Counted from the first letter of the stretch, positions 17,757-26,414 are shown. The stretch: DNA of 64,000 nt from an uncultured Bacteroidales bacterium (GCA_900541925.1 UQMB01000008.1:50775-114774), one strand, 5' to 3'. Program-made: numbers and translations. Notes: generated by a model not told the origin, from the sequence alone.

Positions 17757-18134
17757 TTATTCTGTCGCCTTTGCGTATGCTGCTGCGTTCATGAGGGAAT
17801 CCAACTGTGAGTTGTCGGACATCTCAATCTTGATGATCCAGGCCTTGTACGGGTCCTCGTTGATGAGCTCCGGGGTGTCCTCGAGCTCCTCATTGCGGGC
17901 CACGATCTTGCCGGATACAGGAGTTACAAGCTCGCTGGAAGCCTTGACGCTCTCGAGAGCGCCGAAATCCTCGCCTGCCGCGAACTCGTCGTCAATGTCG
18001 GGCATATCGACATAAGTGATGTCTCCCATTTCGCTCTGCGCGAAGTCAGAAACGCCAATGATGGCTACATTGCCATCCACTTTCACCCATTCGTGCGACT
18101 CGCTGTAAAGGAGTCCGTCAACAATTTTGCTCAT
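17757..18134 (-). CDS. gcvH: Glycine cleavage system H protein
   Basis: The lipoyl carrier that shuttles the aminomethyl intermediate between P, T and L proteins. It has 125 residues with the lipoylation lysine in GALESVKASSELVTPVSG (Lys64). Its first base overlaps the last base of gcvT. No L protein (dihydrolipoyl dehydrogenase) is seen in the window. Confidence 0.97.
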   Translation of the reverse strand: MSKIVDGLLYSESHEWVKVDGNVAIIGVSDFAQSEMGDITYVDMPDIDDEFAAGEDFGALESVKASSELVTPVSGKIVARNEELEDTPELINEDPYKAWIIKIEMSDNSQLDSLMNAAAYAKATE

Positions 18135-19237
18135 TACTTCTTGTATTTTGTTTGATAAAATCTCTTCTTTACGACAGTGCCCTCAAAGCGGCGCTTGCGG
18201 ATGGCCACATAGAGCGTCGTGCCGAGCGCTGAGCATGCGGTGTCCACGAGGGCGAAGCAGATGCTCTTGCCGAGGGTGATGGAGTGATATCCTGTAGTCA
18301 CGACTCCGACGACGGTGCCGTCTTCCGTCTCGACCGGATAGCCTGCCCTCGGGATGGCTTTGTCGTGCAGTTCGATGCCCACAAGTTTCTTGGCCATGCC
18401 CTCTGTCTTCTGACGGAGAAGGGCTTCCTTGCCGATGAACTCTTCCTTGTCCATTTTGCAGAACATCCCCATTCCTGCCATTACCGGGCTGATTTCGGGG
18501 CTCAGCTCGTCTCCATAGAGAGGCAGTCCGGCTTCGAAGCGCAGGGTGTCCCGGCAGCCGAGGCCGCAAGGCTGTACTCCGGCCGCGATGAGCTTTTTCC
18601 AGAATTCGAGAGTCTGCTCCGGGCTGGAATAAATCTCGAAACCGTCCTCTCCGGTGTAGCCGGTGCGGCTGAGAATCACCCTCTTGCCGTCCTTGCAGAT
18701 GTCGCAGAATTCATAGAATCCGAGACCAGCCGCCTCCGGCATGCCGAGCGTGCCGACAACGGTCTCCTCGGCCTTTGGGCCCTGTACCGCGATCTGTCCC
18801 CATTTGTCGGACTGGTTGTCTATCTTGACGTCGAAACCGTCTGACTGCGCTTTCATCCACTCGTAGTCTTTGTCGATATTGGACGCATTCACTACGAGGA
18901 GATACTTCTGAGGAGCGAACTCCTTGTAGACAAGAAGGTCGTCAACAGTGCCGCCGTCCGGGTAAAGCATCATCCCGTAGAGGATGCCGCCGTCCTTGAG
19001 GCCGCTTACGTCGTTGGTGAAGATGTGGTTGACAAAGCGCTGTGCGTCAGGGCCGCTGATGAACACTTCACCCATGTGGGAGACATCAAACACTCCGACA
19101 TTTTCGCGCACCGCATTATGCTCGTCAATGATGCCCTTGTACTGGATGGGCATGTCATAACCGGCAAACGGGCTCATCTTTGCACCGAGGGCGACATGCT
19201 CCCCGTGCAGACAAGTCTTTTTCAACTGTTCGTCCAT
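18134..19237 (-). CDS. gcvT: Glycine cleavage system aminomethyltransferase (T protein)
   Basis: GcvT releases ammonia from the H-protein-bound intermediate and transfers the one-carbon unit to tetrahydrofolate. It has 367 residues, with FAGYDMPIQYKGI near the start, VGVFDVSHMGE (folate-site Asp), LSRTGYTGEDGFEIY and CGLGCRDTLRFEAGLPLYG. It is the first catalytic gene of the gcvT-gcvH-gcvPA-gcvPB series, 13 bases after a small unknown gene on the same strand. Confidence 0.97.
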   Translation of the reverse strand: MDEQLKKTCLHGEHVALGAKMSPFAGYDMPIQYKGIIDEHNAVRENVGVFDVSHMGEVFISGPDAQRFVNHIFTNDVSGLKDGGILYGMMLYPDGGTVDDLLVYKEFAPQKYLLVVNASNIDKDYEWMKAQSDGFDVKIDNQSDKWGQIAVQGPKAEETVVGTLGMPEAAGLGFYEFCDICKDGKRVILSRTGYTGEDGFEIYSSPEQTLEFWKKLIAAGVQPCGLGCRDTLRFEAGLPLYGDELSPEISPVMAGMGMFCKMDKEEFIGKEALLRQKTEGMAKKLVGIELHDKAIPRAGYPVETEDGTVVGVVTTGYHSITLGKSICFALVDTACSALGTTLYVAIRKRRFEGTVVKKRFYQTKYKK

Positions 19238-19250
19238 ATCAGATTTAGAG

Positions 19251-19715
19251 TTATTTAAGGATTTCCAAGTCTTTTTTCAGAATCATCTTCGGGTCCATCA
19301 TCGCGACCTTCTGAAAAAGCCGGAACTGGTTGCCGAGAGATAGATACACCTTGTCCTCGTGTTTGCCCTTCCTCCACCATTTGTAGAATCCGACAGGGTC
19401 GTTCTCGAAAGGGATTTTGGCAAGGATTCCGCTGCTGAAACCGGGATAGTCAATCACGAGGCGCAGCCCCATGAATTTCTTGTAGTATTCGGGGTCCGCG
19501 CGGCGCAGTTTGCTCACAAGCGGGTTGAGCACCTCCATCGTATCGACCTGAAGCACCTTCTCCCGGACTATCATCTTATGGATGCGGACCGGATCGACAT
19601 TCAGCCAAACCCCCAACTTGAGAGTCTGGGGGCCGTCCTCCGTGTCGAGCGTGAGCTCGTCCGTTGAATAATAGACCTTTTCAGGATCAATTGTGTTCGT
19701 GGTGTCCGATACCAT
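19251..19715 (-). CDS. Uncharacterised 154-residue protein upstream of gcvT
   Basis: Family not recognised. Start chosen at the ATG at 19715 (MVSDTTNTIDPEKVYYST); an in-frame TTG nine codons upstream is less likely. No signal peptide, membrane helix or cysteine motif is visible. The C-terminal half is rich in K, R and aromatic residues (DPVGFYKWWRKGKHEDK). It lies 13 bases ahead of gcvT, so it may be the first gene of the glycine-cleavage operon. Its composition matches the neighbours, which argues against recent transfer. Confidence 0.7.
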   Translation of the reverse strand: MVSDTTNTIDPEKVYYSTDELTLDTEDGPQTLKLGVWLNVDPVRIHKMIVREKVLQVDTMEVLNPLVSKLRRADPEYYKKFMGLRLVIDYPGFSSGILAKIPFENDPVGFYKWWRKGKHEDKVYLSLGNQFRLFQKVAMMDPKMILKKDLEILK

Positions 19716-19739
19716 TATGAATATTCTGGATAATTTGAA

Positions 19740-19747
19740 CAAATATA
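19740..19747 (-). promoter_or_regulatory. Candidate -7 box for the unknown gene / gcv operon
   Basis: TATATTTG on the minus strand, 24 bases upstream of the ATG at 19715. No clear -33 TTTG. It lies in the 42-bp divergent gap facing the arginase-like gene. Confidence 0.4.
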
Positions 19748-19757
19748 AGAAAAATTT

Positions 19758-20366
19758 ATGAAATTTGTAAGTGTGGATACGCTGAAACTGGATTTTTCAT
19801 CACTTGAGGGTACCTTTTGCTACTGTTCTGCGGAAAGTGCCCGGCGGATACGGGAGAAACTTTCGCTCTTTCCCCTGCGCGCCCTTCACCTTCTGGGCTC
19901 CGGAGACTACCACTATGTCAGTCTGTTCTTCCTGGAAAGGGTGAAAGTCCCGTTTGAACTGCTGCTCTTCGACAACCATCCGGACGACCAGCCTGCGGCT
20001 TTCGGTGAAGACCTTCTGAGCTGCGGCTCATGGGTCAGGAACGCAAGGCGCCTGCCGATGCTCAAGGCTTCATGCCATATACGGCATGCCGGGGATATGG
20101 ACATCGCCATGGGCAACGCTCTCCCCGTCTACCTGTCTATAGACATTGATGTGCTTTCAGAAAAATATGCCCGTACGGGCTGGAACCATGGTGACATGAG
20201 TCCGGATGAACTTTTCGCGTCGCTCTCCTCAGTCGCCGCCTCCAGGGATATTCTGGGTGCGGATCTGTGTGGCGGGCTCTCCGGGACACAGGCCGGCACA
20301 GATGCCGACAGGGCGAAGAACGCGCGCGTGTACCGGCAGATCGAGGAGTTTTTCCGTCCTCTATAG
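19758..20366 (+). CDS. Arginase-like (ureohydrolase superfamily) protein
   Basis: A short 202-residue member of the arginase/agmatinase fold. The metal-site motifs appear in degenerate form: LLGSGDYHY for GGDHS, LLFDNHPDDQ for DAHxD, and YLSIDIDVLSE for SxDxDxxDP. The usual fold is about 300 residues, so this is a minimal version with the core kept. The substrate is unknown; arginine, agmatine, formiminoglutamate or a histone-deacetylase-like amide are all possible. Its stop overlaps the convergent cardiolipin synthase by 6 bases. Confidence 0.72.
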   Translation: MKFVSVDTLKLDFSSLEGTFCYCSAESARRIREKLSLFPLRALHLLGSGDYHYVSLFFLERVKVPFELLLFDNHPDDQPAAFGEDLLSCGSWVRNARRLPMLKASCHIRHAGDMDIAMGNALPVYLSIDIDVLSEKYARTGWNHGDMSPDELFASLSSVAASRDILGADLCGGLSGTQAGTDADRAKNARVYRQIEEFFRPL

Positions 20367-21767
20367 AAGCGGGGACAGGAGCCTTGACAGCGACTCTTTG
20401 AACCGCACGGGCCACGGTCTGTCAGCCCATTTCTCCGGGTCTACCCTCCAGGTGTGCTTCTCGTCCTCGAGGAAGATGTGCTTCATCTTCTTGGCAAGCT
20501 CTCTGTCGTAGATGAACGCGTTGATCTCAAAATCCTGCTCATAGCTGCGGACATCCATGTTGGTGGAGCCTATCGTGACCACGCGGTCGTCCGATACGAT
20601 AGCCTTGGAGTGCATGTAGCCGTTTTCGTAGAAATCAACCTTGACTCCGGCGCTCACCACGTCCTTGACATAGGAGCGTGACGCGAGAGGCACGACTATG
20701 CCGCGGTCTCCCCTGTATGGGATCATTATCCTGACGTCAACTCCCGAGAGCGCCGCGTTGCGCAGCGCCAGCAGTACCGGCTCCGTAGGTATGAGGTACG
20801 GTGACTGGATGTAGATGTATTCCCTGCTCTGCGCTATCATCTGCACTATACCCTGCATGATGACCCGCCATTCGTCCATAGGGCCGGAAGTGGCCACCTG
20901 CATGAGTATGTCCCCGTCTGTCGGGGCCTGGGGATAATACTTTTCCGAGAATAGCGGGGCCTTTGAGGAGAACTGCCAGTCTACCAGGAAACTTGTCTGC
21001 ATCTCCGATACGGCCGGACCCGTCACGCGGATGTGGGTGTCTCTCCATACTCCGCCCTTTATGCCTGTGGAGTATCTCTGGGCGACGTTCATCCCGCCTA
21101 TGTAGCCTATGGTGCCGTCTATCACCACAACCTTACGGTGGTTGCGGTAGTTTGTGCTGCTTGAGATGAACGGGATCGGCACTTTGAGGAACGGTTGCAC
21201 CATCACCCCTTCCTTTCTGAGTCTTTTGAAGAATGCCTTCCTCTGGAGGTTGGCCGCATCGTCATATTGCACGCGCACTTCCAGTCCGGCCTTTGCCTTG
21301 TCGATGAGGATACGCGCCGCCAGTTCTCCGACGAGGTCGTCTTCGAACTTGAAGAACTCGAAGTGTATGTGGTCCTTGGCGTTCCGCATGTCCGTCAGCA
21401 TGTCGGCATACATCGTGTCGAAATTGGTGTAGACCTTCAGGGAGTTCCCGGTCAGCGGAAAAGCGAGGTTGCAGCCCCACAGGAGATTGATGAGGTCTTT
21501 CTCCGAGGGTTCCGGGCGGCTGCATATCTGCAGGGCGTAGAGCCTTGACGTGTTGGCTTTGAAGCGGCGGAGGTCAGCATCGCTGACAAGACGCCTGTTG
21601 CGGTTGTCGCGTCCGAAAACCAGATACAGCACAAGCCCGAGGCCCGGCAGGAACACCAGCACCATTATCCATGCGATGGTGCGCAGCGGATGCCTGTTCT
21701 CCGCTATCATCATGATGATGATGCTGAGAAGTACCAGGAAGAAGAGCAGACTCCACCATGAGCCCAT
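20361..21767 (-). CDS. cls: Cardiolipin synthase (phospholipase D family)
   Basis: Condenses phosphatidylglycerol-type lipids into cardiolipin. It has 468 residues with two N-terminal helices (LLFFLVLLSIIIMMIAE and IAWIMVLVFLPGLGLVLYLV). Two HKD motifs follow: HRKVVVIDGTIGYIGGMN and HSKAIVSDDRVVTIGSTN. Both catalytic histidines and lysines are present. The next gene upstream on the strand is a CDP-alcohol phosphatidyltransferase, which makes a small phospholipid cluster. Confidence 0.93.
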   Translation of the reverse strand: MGSWWSLLFFLVLLSIIIMMIAENRHPLRTIAWIMVLVFLPGLGLVLYLVFGRDNRNRRLVSDADLRRFKANTSRLYALQICSRPEPSEKDLINLLWGCNLAFPLTGNSLKVYTNFDTMYADMLTDMRNAKDHIHFEFFKFEDDLVGELAARILIDKAKAGLEVRVQYDDAANLQRKAFFKRLRKEGVMVQPFLKVPIPFISSSTNYRNHRKVVVIDGTIGYIGGMNVAQRYSTGIKGGVWRDTHIRVTGPAVSEMQTSFLVDWQFSSKAPLFSEKYYPQAPTDGDILMQVATSGPMDEWRVIMQGIVQMIAQSREYIYIQSPYLIPTEPVLLALRNAALSGVDVRIMIPYRGDRGIVVPLASRSYVKDVVSAGVKVDFYENGYMHSKAIVSDDRVVTIGSTNMDVRSYEQDFEINAFIYDRELAKKMKHIFLEDEKHTWRVDPEKWADRPWPVRFKESLSRLLSPLL

Positions 21768-21779
21768 AGCGGCGGTCTT

Positions 21780-22475
21780 TTAATGTTTCGGATCCATCTT
21801 TGAATACTTGGCGGCGTCGGTGAAGATGGTCACCAGATAGATTACCGCAAGTATCACTATCATCCCAACGGCCACGAAATCGAGGGCCTTCATCCCGAAA
21901 GTGTATCCGAGAAAATTATAGGTCCTGTGGAGCTCGGAAAGCGGCTTGACGAAGATGAAGAGCGTGTTGACTATCATCACTATAAGTCTGAATTCGGTAG
22001 GCCCGAGCTTTGCGTAGGTCAGGCGGAACTCGCTCTTCAGGTGTGCGTTGACGCTGACATTGATGGTCATGAGTAGATAGAGCACCAGCACGGCGAGGGC
22101 GAGGGACGGGTTGACCATGAGTCCGGAGAGTCCGGCGCCGATGAACATCGCGCTTTCGTTGATGCAGTCGACGGTGTGGTCCAGATAATAACCGTAGATC
22201 GGGCGCTGCTTCTTGCGCACCCTTGCAAGGGTGCCGTCAAGCGAGTCTCCGTACCAGTTCACGAGAAGACCGAAGGTCGACAGCCAGAGGAAGTTTATAT
22301 CCTTCTTGGTGAGTATGAAACCGGCGGCTATGATCAGTGCGCCAACGAATCCGATGCCCGTCAAGATGTCTGATGTCATCCATTTAGGCTGCCTTTCCGC
22401 GAGCCACACAAGGGCTTTTTTCTCCACTCCGTTGAGAAGCGATGTCTGAATTCTCGTTGCTTGTTTCGTTTCCAT
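21780..22475 (-). CDS. CDP-alcohol phosphatidyltransferase family protein
   Basis: An integral membrane enzyme that transfers a phosphatidyl group from a CDP-alcohol to an acceptor alcohol. The 231-residue protein has the signature D..DG..AR........G...D...D as GDSLDGTLARVRKKQ and IYGYYLDHTVD, all four aspartates present, and about five or six helices. The acceptor cannot be read from sequence. It is 12 bases upstream of cls, so probably cotranscribed and possibly supplying its substrate. Confidence 0.85.
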   Translation of the reverse strand: METKQATRIQTSLLNGVEKKALVWLAERQPKWMTSDILTGIGFVGALIIAAGFILTKKDINFLWLSTFGLLVNWYGDSLDGTLARVRKKQRPIYGYYLDHTVDCINESAMFIGAGLSGLMVNPSLALAVLVLYLLMTINVSVNAHLKSEFRLTYAKLGPTEFRLIVMIVNTLFIFVKPLSELHRTYNFLGYTFGMKALDFVAVGMIVILAVIYLVTIFTDAAKYSKMDPKH

Positions 22476-22604
22476 ATCAATAGTGTCTTATATGAATAAG
22501 GATTCAAATATAAGTCATATTTTTTGAAAAACTGAAACCATTTCCCGCCCAGGCTTTCGATTCGATACCTTTTCGTCAGTTTTTGGAGCTTAAAGGCATG
22601 TTGG

Positions 22605-24926
22605 CTATTCTTTCTTGAGTTCAGCCGCCGGGTTCGTATTCGCCGCCTTCAGAGTCTGCCACAGGACGGAGCCGAAGGCCATCACGAAAGTGAGCAGCAC
22701 GGCCAGGGCGAAGAGCCACCAGTAGTTATGGAGACGGCAGATATAGTTCTCAAGATATTTCTGCGCAGCCCAGACGGCTACCGGTATGCCGATAAGGCAG
22801 GCGACGGCCACCAGCGTCATGTATTCGCGTACGCTGTGCCAGAGTTCGCCCTCCACCGTGCTCCCGAAAACTTTCCGCACCGCGATGTCCGCCGACCTTT
22901 GTCCTGCGAAATAGGTGCTCATCGCCAGCAGGCCCAGCATCGCGATCAGTATCGCCAGCATCATGAAGAGTTCCATCAGCCGCATATTGTTGCGGGCCGG
23001 CCGGAGCGCCTCGCGGAAGTTATCTGCCAGGTAACTGTTGTACGAGACGCTGGCTATGTTGCTCCGGCTCCAGTCTTCGTATACCTGCCGTATGGCCTTC
23101 CCGGCTTCCCTCGGGTCTCCGGCGGTCTCTATGACCCAGCCTCCCCAGTTCAGGTTTTCCCTTTTCATGACGGCGACGAAAAGATAGTCCTCCTCGCCCA
23201 CATTGGACAGGTTCACCGGAAAGTCCCTGATCACACCGGCCACATTGTCGCACCCTTGCGTCCGTCTGGACAGCACTTGGCTGATGTCATGGTACTCATC
23301 GTCAAATCCGCTGGCGGCAAAAGCGGCTTCACCGAACCATACGGAGTTGAACTTGGGCGCCTGATAGTCTTTGATTACCTCGAAGCGGAATATGTCGAAG
23401 GCAATGCTGTCCATCTTGAATGTACGGTACATGATCTCGCTCCCGTCACGGGTGGTCGAATACTGGCCGCCTGTCCTGACTCCAGGCGCTCCCTGGCTGA
23501 ATCCTGTCCGTCTCACACACGGAAGGGCGTTAATCGCGTCCGCGAGCGCCTGCTGGTTTGTACGGCTCTGAACCTCAAGGTAATATACATTGTCAATGTT
23601 GGCATGGACCGGTCTGTTGATGGACGTCCGGTACTGCGCCTCCATCACCAGTGCCATCGCCAGCAGGAATACCGCCAGTGCGCTTTGCAGGAGTATGAAG
23701 ACCTTGCTGAAGGTCATCTTGGTGCTTTGGCGGAATGTGCCGCGCACCACATCAGAGGGACTGTACCTGCTTGACAGCATCGCTGGCATAAGTCCGGAAA
23801 CCGTGCCCGTCAGGAGAATCAGTATCAGATAGGCGGCCAGATAGCCGGGCCGGAGCGTGATGGTTACGGGGACATCCGGGTCATTGATCAGGCTGTTGAA
23901 CGACGGCTCGAATGCATATGCGAGCAGCAGTCCGGCGCCGAAGCAGATGGCCGTGAACAGGACGGATTCGCCTATCCGTCTGAGCAAGATGCTCGCCTTG
24001 CCTTCCCCGAGCAGGCGCCGTGTCGCCATTTCCTTGGCGCGCTTGCCCGTCAGGGCGAAACTCAGGTTGATATAATTGAAAACGGCCGAAATCAACAGGA
24101 GCAGCCCCACCAGCAGCAGGAGACGCAGCGTCCGCGGGTCGCCATGGCGGTAAAAATCCTGGTTGCCGTCATATTCCTTGAAGAACAACTCGTCGAAACG
24201 CTCTACGGACACATATTCAAAGAAGCCCTGTCCAAGCATCCCCGGATAGCATTCCTTGCAGACCGCTTCCGCTTTTGCCTGCAGTGTCGCCCGGTCCGTG
24301 CCTGGAACCGTGAGGGCGAAGGTCACCGTGCTGCCGTAGCGGTCGAACGGCGCTTCCCAGGCTGATGAATTCAGCCAGCTGTCGGGGTGGGCTATGATGT
24401 CTATATATGGGAAGAGGGTGTGTCGGAAGTCTTTCACGATGCCTGTGACTGTGAAGTCCCAGTCGCGCGTGTGGAGTATGTCGCCGGTTTTGAGATGGTG
24501 CGCACGCGCGAAAGATTCGCTGAGGAGCACGTCATCCTTGCTTGCAAGGCTCTCAGGACTCCCGTCCAGGAAGCCGTAATACGGGAACAGCTGGAAAAAC
24601 GAGGGGTCTACCGCGATTACGCGGGCCTCGATGTCAGAGTCATCGACATGTACGAATGTCTCGATGCCGGCGCAGTAGCGGGCGACCTGCGTCACTTCCG
24701 GCACCGCTGCGGCCAGTTTCTCGGCGAATCCGAATGTCAGCCCCGGATAGTCCGGCAGGTTGAATGTGTAGAGGTTCTCCCTGTCAGGATTCTCCCGGGT
24801 CACCTCCCATTGCTGCCAGGCGTAACTTCCTATCAGAATCACAAAGGCCAGGCTCATGGCCAGCCCGGTCGCTTCGATGGCGGTGTACAGCTTGTTGCGT
24901 GAAAGGAACTTCAGATAACTCTTCAT
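22605..24926 (-). CDS. MacB/FtsX-type ABC transporter permease, no ATPase alongside
   Basis: A 773-residue permease with two FtsX modules. The N-terminal helix (TAIEATGLAMSLAFVILIGSYAW) precedes a periplasmic domain and a three-helix block near residues 280-420 (including the conserved KEMATRRLLGEG). A second set of this pattern ends near residue 770 (SADIAVRKVFGSTVEGE). This is the Bacteroidota antimicrobial-peptide-type transporter family. No partner ATPase or two-component system adjoins it here, which is unusual; the ATPase may be elsewhere. A 129-bp gap separates it from the phospholipid genes. Confidence 0.85.
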   Translation of the reverse strand: MKSYLKFLSRNKLYTAIEATGLAMSLAFVILIGSYAWQQWEVTRENPDRENLYTFNLPDYPGLTFGFAEKLAAAVPEVTQVARYCAGIETFVHVDDSDIEARVIAVDPSFFQLFPYYGFLDGSPESLASKDDVLLSESFARAHHLKTGDILHTRDWDFTVTGIVKDFRHTLFPYIDIIAHPDSWLNSSAWEAPFDRYGSTVTFALTVPGTDRATLQAKAEAVCKECYPGMLGQGFFEYVSVERFDELFFKEYDGNQDFYRHGDPRTLRLLLLVGLLLLISAVFNYINLSFALTGKRAKEMATRRLLGEGKASILLRRIGESVLFTAICFGAGLLLAYAFEPSFNSLINDPDVPVTITLRPGYLAAYLILILLTGTVSGLMPAMLSSRYSPSDVVRGTFRQSTKMTFSKVFILLQSALAVFLLAMALVMEAQYRTSINRPVHANIDNVYYLEVQSRTNQQALADAINALPCVRRTGFSQGAPGVRTGGQYSTTRDGSEIMYRTFKMDSIAFDIFRFEVIKDYQAPKFNSVWFGEAAFAASGFDDEYHDISQVLSRRTQGCDNVAGVIRDFPVNLSNVGEEDYLFVAVMKRENLNWGGWVIETAGDPREAGKAIRQVYEDWSRSNIASVSYNSYLADNFREALRPARNNMRLMELFMMLAILIAMLGLLAMSTYFAGQRSADIAVRKVFGSTVEGELWHSVREYMTLVAVACLIGIPVAVWAAQKYLENYICRLHNYWWLFALAVLLTFVMAFGSVLWQTLKAANTNPAAELKKE

Positions 24927-25034
24927 TTTTGTTGTCGCGTTTGTTTATCTCTCCTCCCCGTCAAGCAACGTTCGGGCCAATAGGGCTAACCATCTAATGG
25001 ACAACACTATGGTTGTGTGGTATTATTCCCGCCT

Positions 25035-25074
25035 TGTAAAGAATCTTTACACGCGGCTGTAAAGATTCTTTACA
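25035..25074. repeat. Pair of 17-bp palindromes
   Basis: TGTAAAGAATCTTTACA at 25035-25051 and its reverse complement TGTAAAGATTCTTTACA at 25058-25074, separated by CGCGGC. Each half is itself palindromic, so several foldings are possible. The core GTAAAGATTCTT recurs at about 25752-25763, at the 3' end of the XRE gene. Bases 24927-25034 hold nothing else I can support. Confidence 0.75.
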
Positions 25075-25148
25075 GTCAGCGCGGCGGAAGCGCGCAGTGT
25101 TTCTCGGGTCGACATGGGACTTTGTTCTGACTGCAAGATGAAGATATA

Positions 25149-25667
25149 ATGATGCCGACACTCGCAGGCATCGAGGCTCCGGCTGACGCCACCATCGCGC
25201 TCTCCAGCGCTGCGATGACCTTCACGCTGCCCAGCATCCCGGCGTATGTGACCAACATCAAGCTGGTCATCCAGGCTTCCGAGCCTCAGGGCAACGGTAT
25301 CACCCGCGCCTACAGCAAGGCGGCTGCGTTCGCCTCTCCGCACACGCCTGTCACCACCGCCATCGACATCAAGAGCGCGTACGACTCCAAGAACGGCGCT
25401 CCGAGTGCCGGCGCTCCCAAGGTGTTCTTCAAGTATTTCTACGTAAGTAAGCGGCAAAAAATAAGTTGCCGCAGATTCGGCAAAGATTTTTGAGGATAGA
25501 TGTCTTTTTGAAGAAGGAGTGTGCCGGTGGCACATGACTGATGAAAAAAGGAATATAGACCAAAAAGATTGCCTAAGGTGATGCAACTTATTTTTTAACG
25601 ATTACTAAACACCGCCACCGGTGAGAAGTCCGGCGAAAAGATGGCCAGTGCAGTGCTGAGTGCTTAG
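25149..25667 (+). pseudogene. 5'-truncated gene of an unknown Bacteroidota family, interrupted by a 159-bp insertion
   Basis: The readable part begins MMPTLAGIEAPADATIAL and runs through KLVIQASEPQGNGITRAYSK to KVFFKYFYV. The frame then enters the insertion at 25447 and resumes after 25605 with NTATGEKSGEKMASAVLSA and a stop at 25667. Removing the insert and one copy of TAA restores a continuous frame (YV then NTATG). The N-terminal half is missing; the region before 25149 is not homologous. A second decayed copy of the same family is at 56258, and together they define it: a helical N-terminus and a beta-sandwich-like C-terminus. Function unknown. Confidence 0.75.
25447..25605. mobile_element. 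159-bp MITE-like foldback element with TAA target-site duplication
   Basis: Terminal inverted repeats of 23 bp (25447-25469 and 25583-25605) match at 20 positions, beginning GTAA and sharing the inner block AAAAAATAAGTTGC. TAA flanks both sides (25444-25446 and 25606-25608). The centre is the palindrome GTGCCGGTGGCAC (25521-25533), essentially the exact midpoint, and the arms remain imperfectly complementary throughout. The whole element could fold into one hairpin. No ORF of note inside. The host gene frame is restored by precise excision, which fixes the boundaries. Confidence 0.85.
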
Positions 25668-25704
25668 CCTCGGCAGTAGGCCTTGAAACTGCGTATGTAA
25701 TCAG

Positions 25705-25743
25705 CGAGCCCCGACAGAGTGAGTCTGCCGGGGCTCGTTTGTT
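25705..25743 (+). terminator. Terminator of the decayed gene
   Basis: A 9-bp perfect stem CGAGCCCCG/CGGGGCTCG plus partial inner pairing (CAGA/TCTG), followed by TTTGTTGG. It sits 38 bases after the stop at 25667. Confidence 0.75.
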
Positions 25744-25761
25744 GGTGCCTGGTAAAGATTC

Positions 25762-25962
25762 TTAATCATTCTCTTCCAGTTGGAAGATAGATTCAACCGG
25801 TTTCCCGAAGTGACGTGCAATCTTTAACGCCAGAACAGTAGAAGGAAGATATCTTCCGGATTCGATGGAAATGATGGTATTGCGGCTTACGCCTACTGCG
25901 TTGGCCAATTGCTGCTGGGTAATGTCCAGGATAGCCCTTTCTACGCGAACTGTGTTTTTCAT
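25762..25962 (-). CDS. XRE-family transcriptional regulator (66 residues)
   Basis: A small Cro/CI-type repressor that is almost entirely one helix-turn-helix domain: QQQLANAVGVSRNTIISIESG, then YLPSTVLALKIARHFGKPVE and IFQLEEND. It overlaps the upstream membrane protein gene by 4 bases. Such XRE plus membrane protein pairs are common in Bacteroidota. It probably regulates its own operon; no operator is obvious. Confidence 0.88.
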   Translation of the reverse strand: MKNTVRVERAILDITQQQLANAVGVSRNTIISIESGRYLPSTVLALKIARHFGKPVESIFQLEEND

Positions 25963-26414
25963 AAGGCCTGCTCCTTTTTGGATTGACGGAGAAGCACCCG
26001 GAAGATCAGGTAGTATAGGCCAGCAATCGCAACAGGCAGGACAATTAGAAATAGTTCGCTCAAATACGCTTCCGATACGCTATCATAATTCTTGAATAGG
26101 GAGAATAATCTCAGTTCCAATCCAAGGCTAAGTAGCAGGAATACTATGAAGAAAACATAGCCAGTGAGCCCGATGGCTTTCAGTCGCAGGCCGGAAATCA
26201 TTTCGTCTTCAACCTTCTCCTTTGATAGGGTTATGAAGAACAGTGAGACAATCAGAATCAGGTGTGATGCTTTTGCCAGATACCAGGCCACATCTATACT
26301 ATGTGTGGTATACGTGAGAATAACCTTGGTGACGACAATGAGTGCCGCCAGGAGAAGAAGACACCAGCCAATCTTCTGGCAGGAATGAGGCATAAGGATA
26401 CTTTTGTTATTCAT
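25959..26414 (-). CDS. Four-helix membrane protein paired with the XRE regulator
   Basis: 151 residues with four hydrophobic segments, about 15-34, 46-62, 80-102 and 121-143. A conserved-looking cytoplasmic loop SKEKVEDEMISGLRLKA sits between helices 2 and 3. That loop is familiar from HTH-linked membrane proteins of Bacteroidota. I cannot assign a function. It is the first gene of the two-gene unit. Confidence 0.75.
   Translation of the reverse strand: MNNKSILMPHSCQKIGWCLLLLAALIVVTKVILTYTTHSIDVAWYLAKASHLILIVSLFFITLSKEKVEDEMISGLRLKAIGLTGYVFFIVFLLLSLGLELRLFSLFKNYDSVSEAYLSELFLIVLPVAIAGLYYLIFRVLLRQSKKEQAL

Noticed and set aside
25047..25586. 179-codon minus-strand ORF across the decayed gene and MITE
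   Set aside because: It reads through the inserted element and is antisense to the recognisable family sequence.
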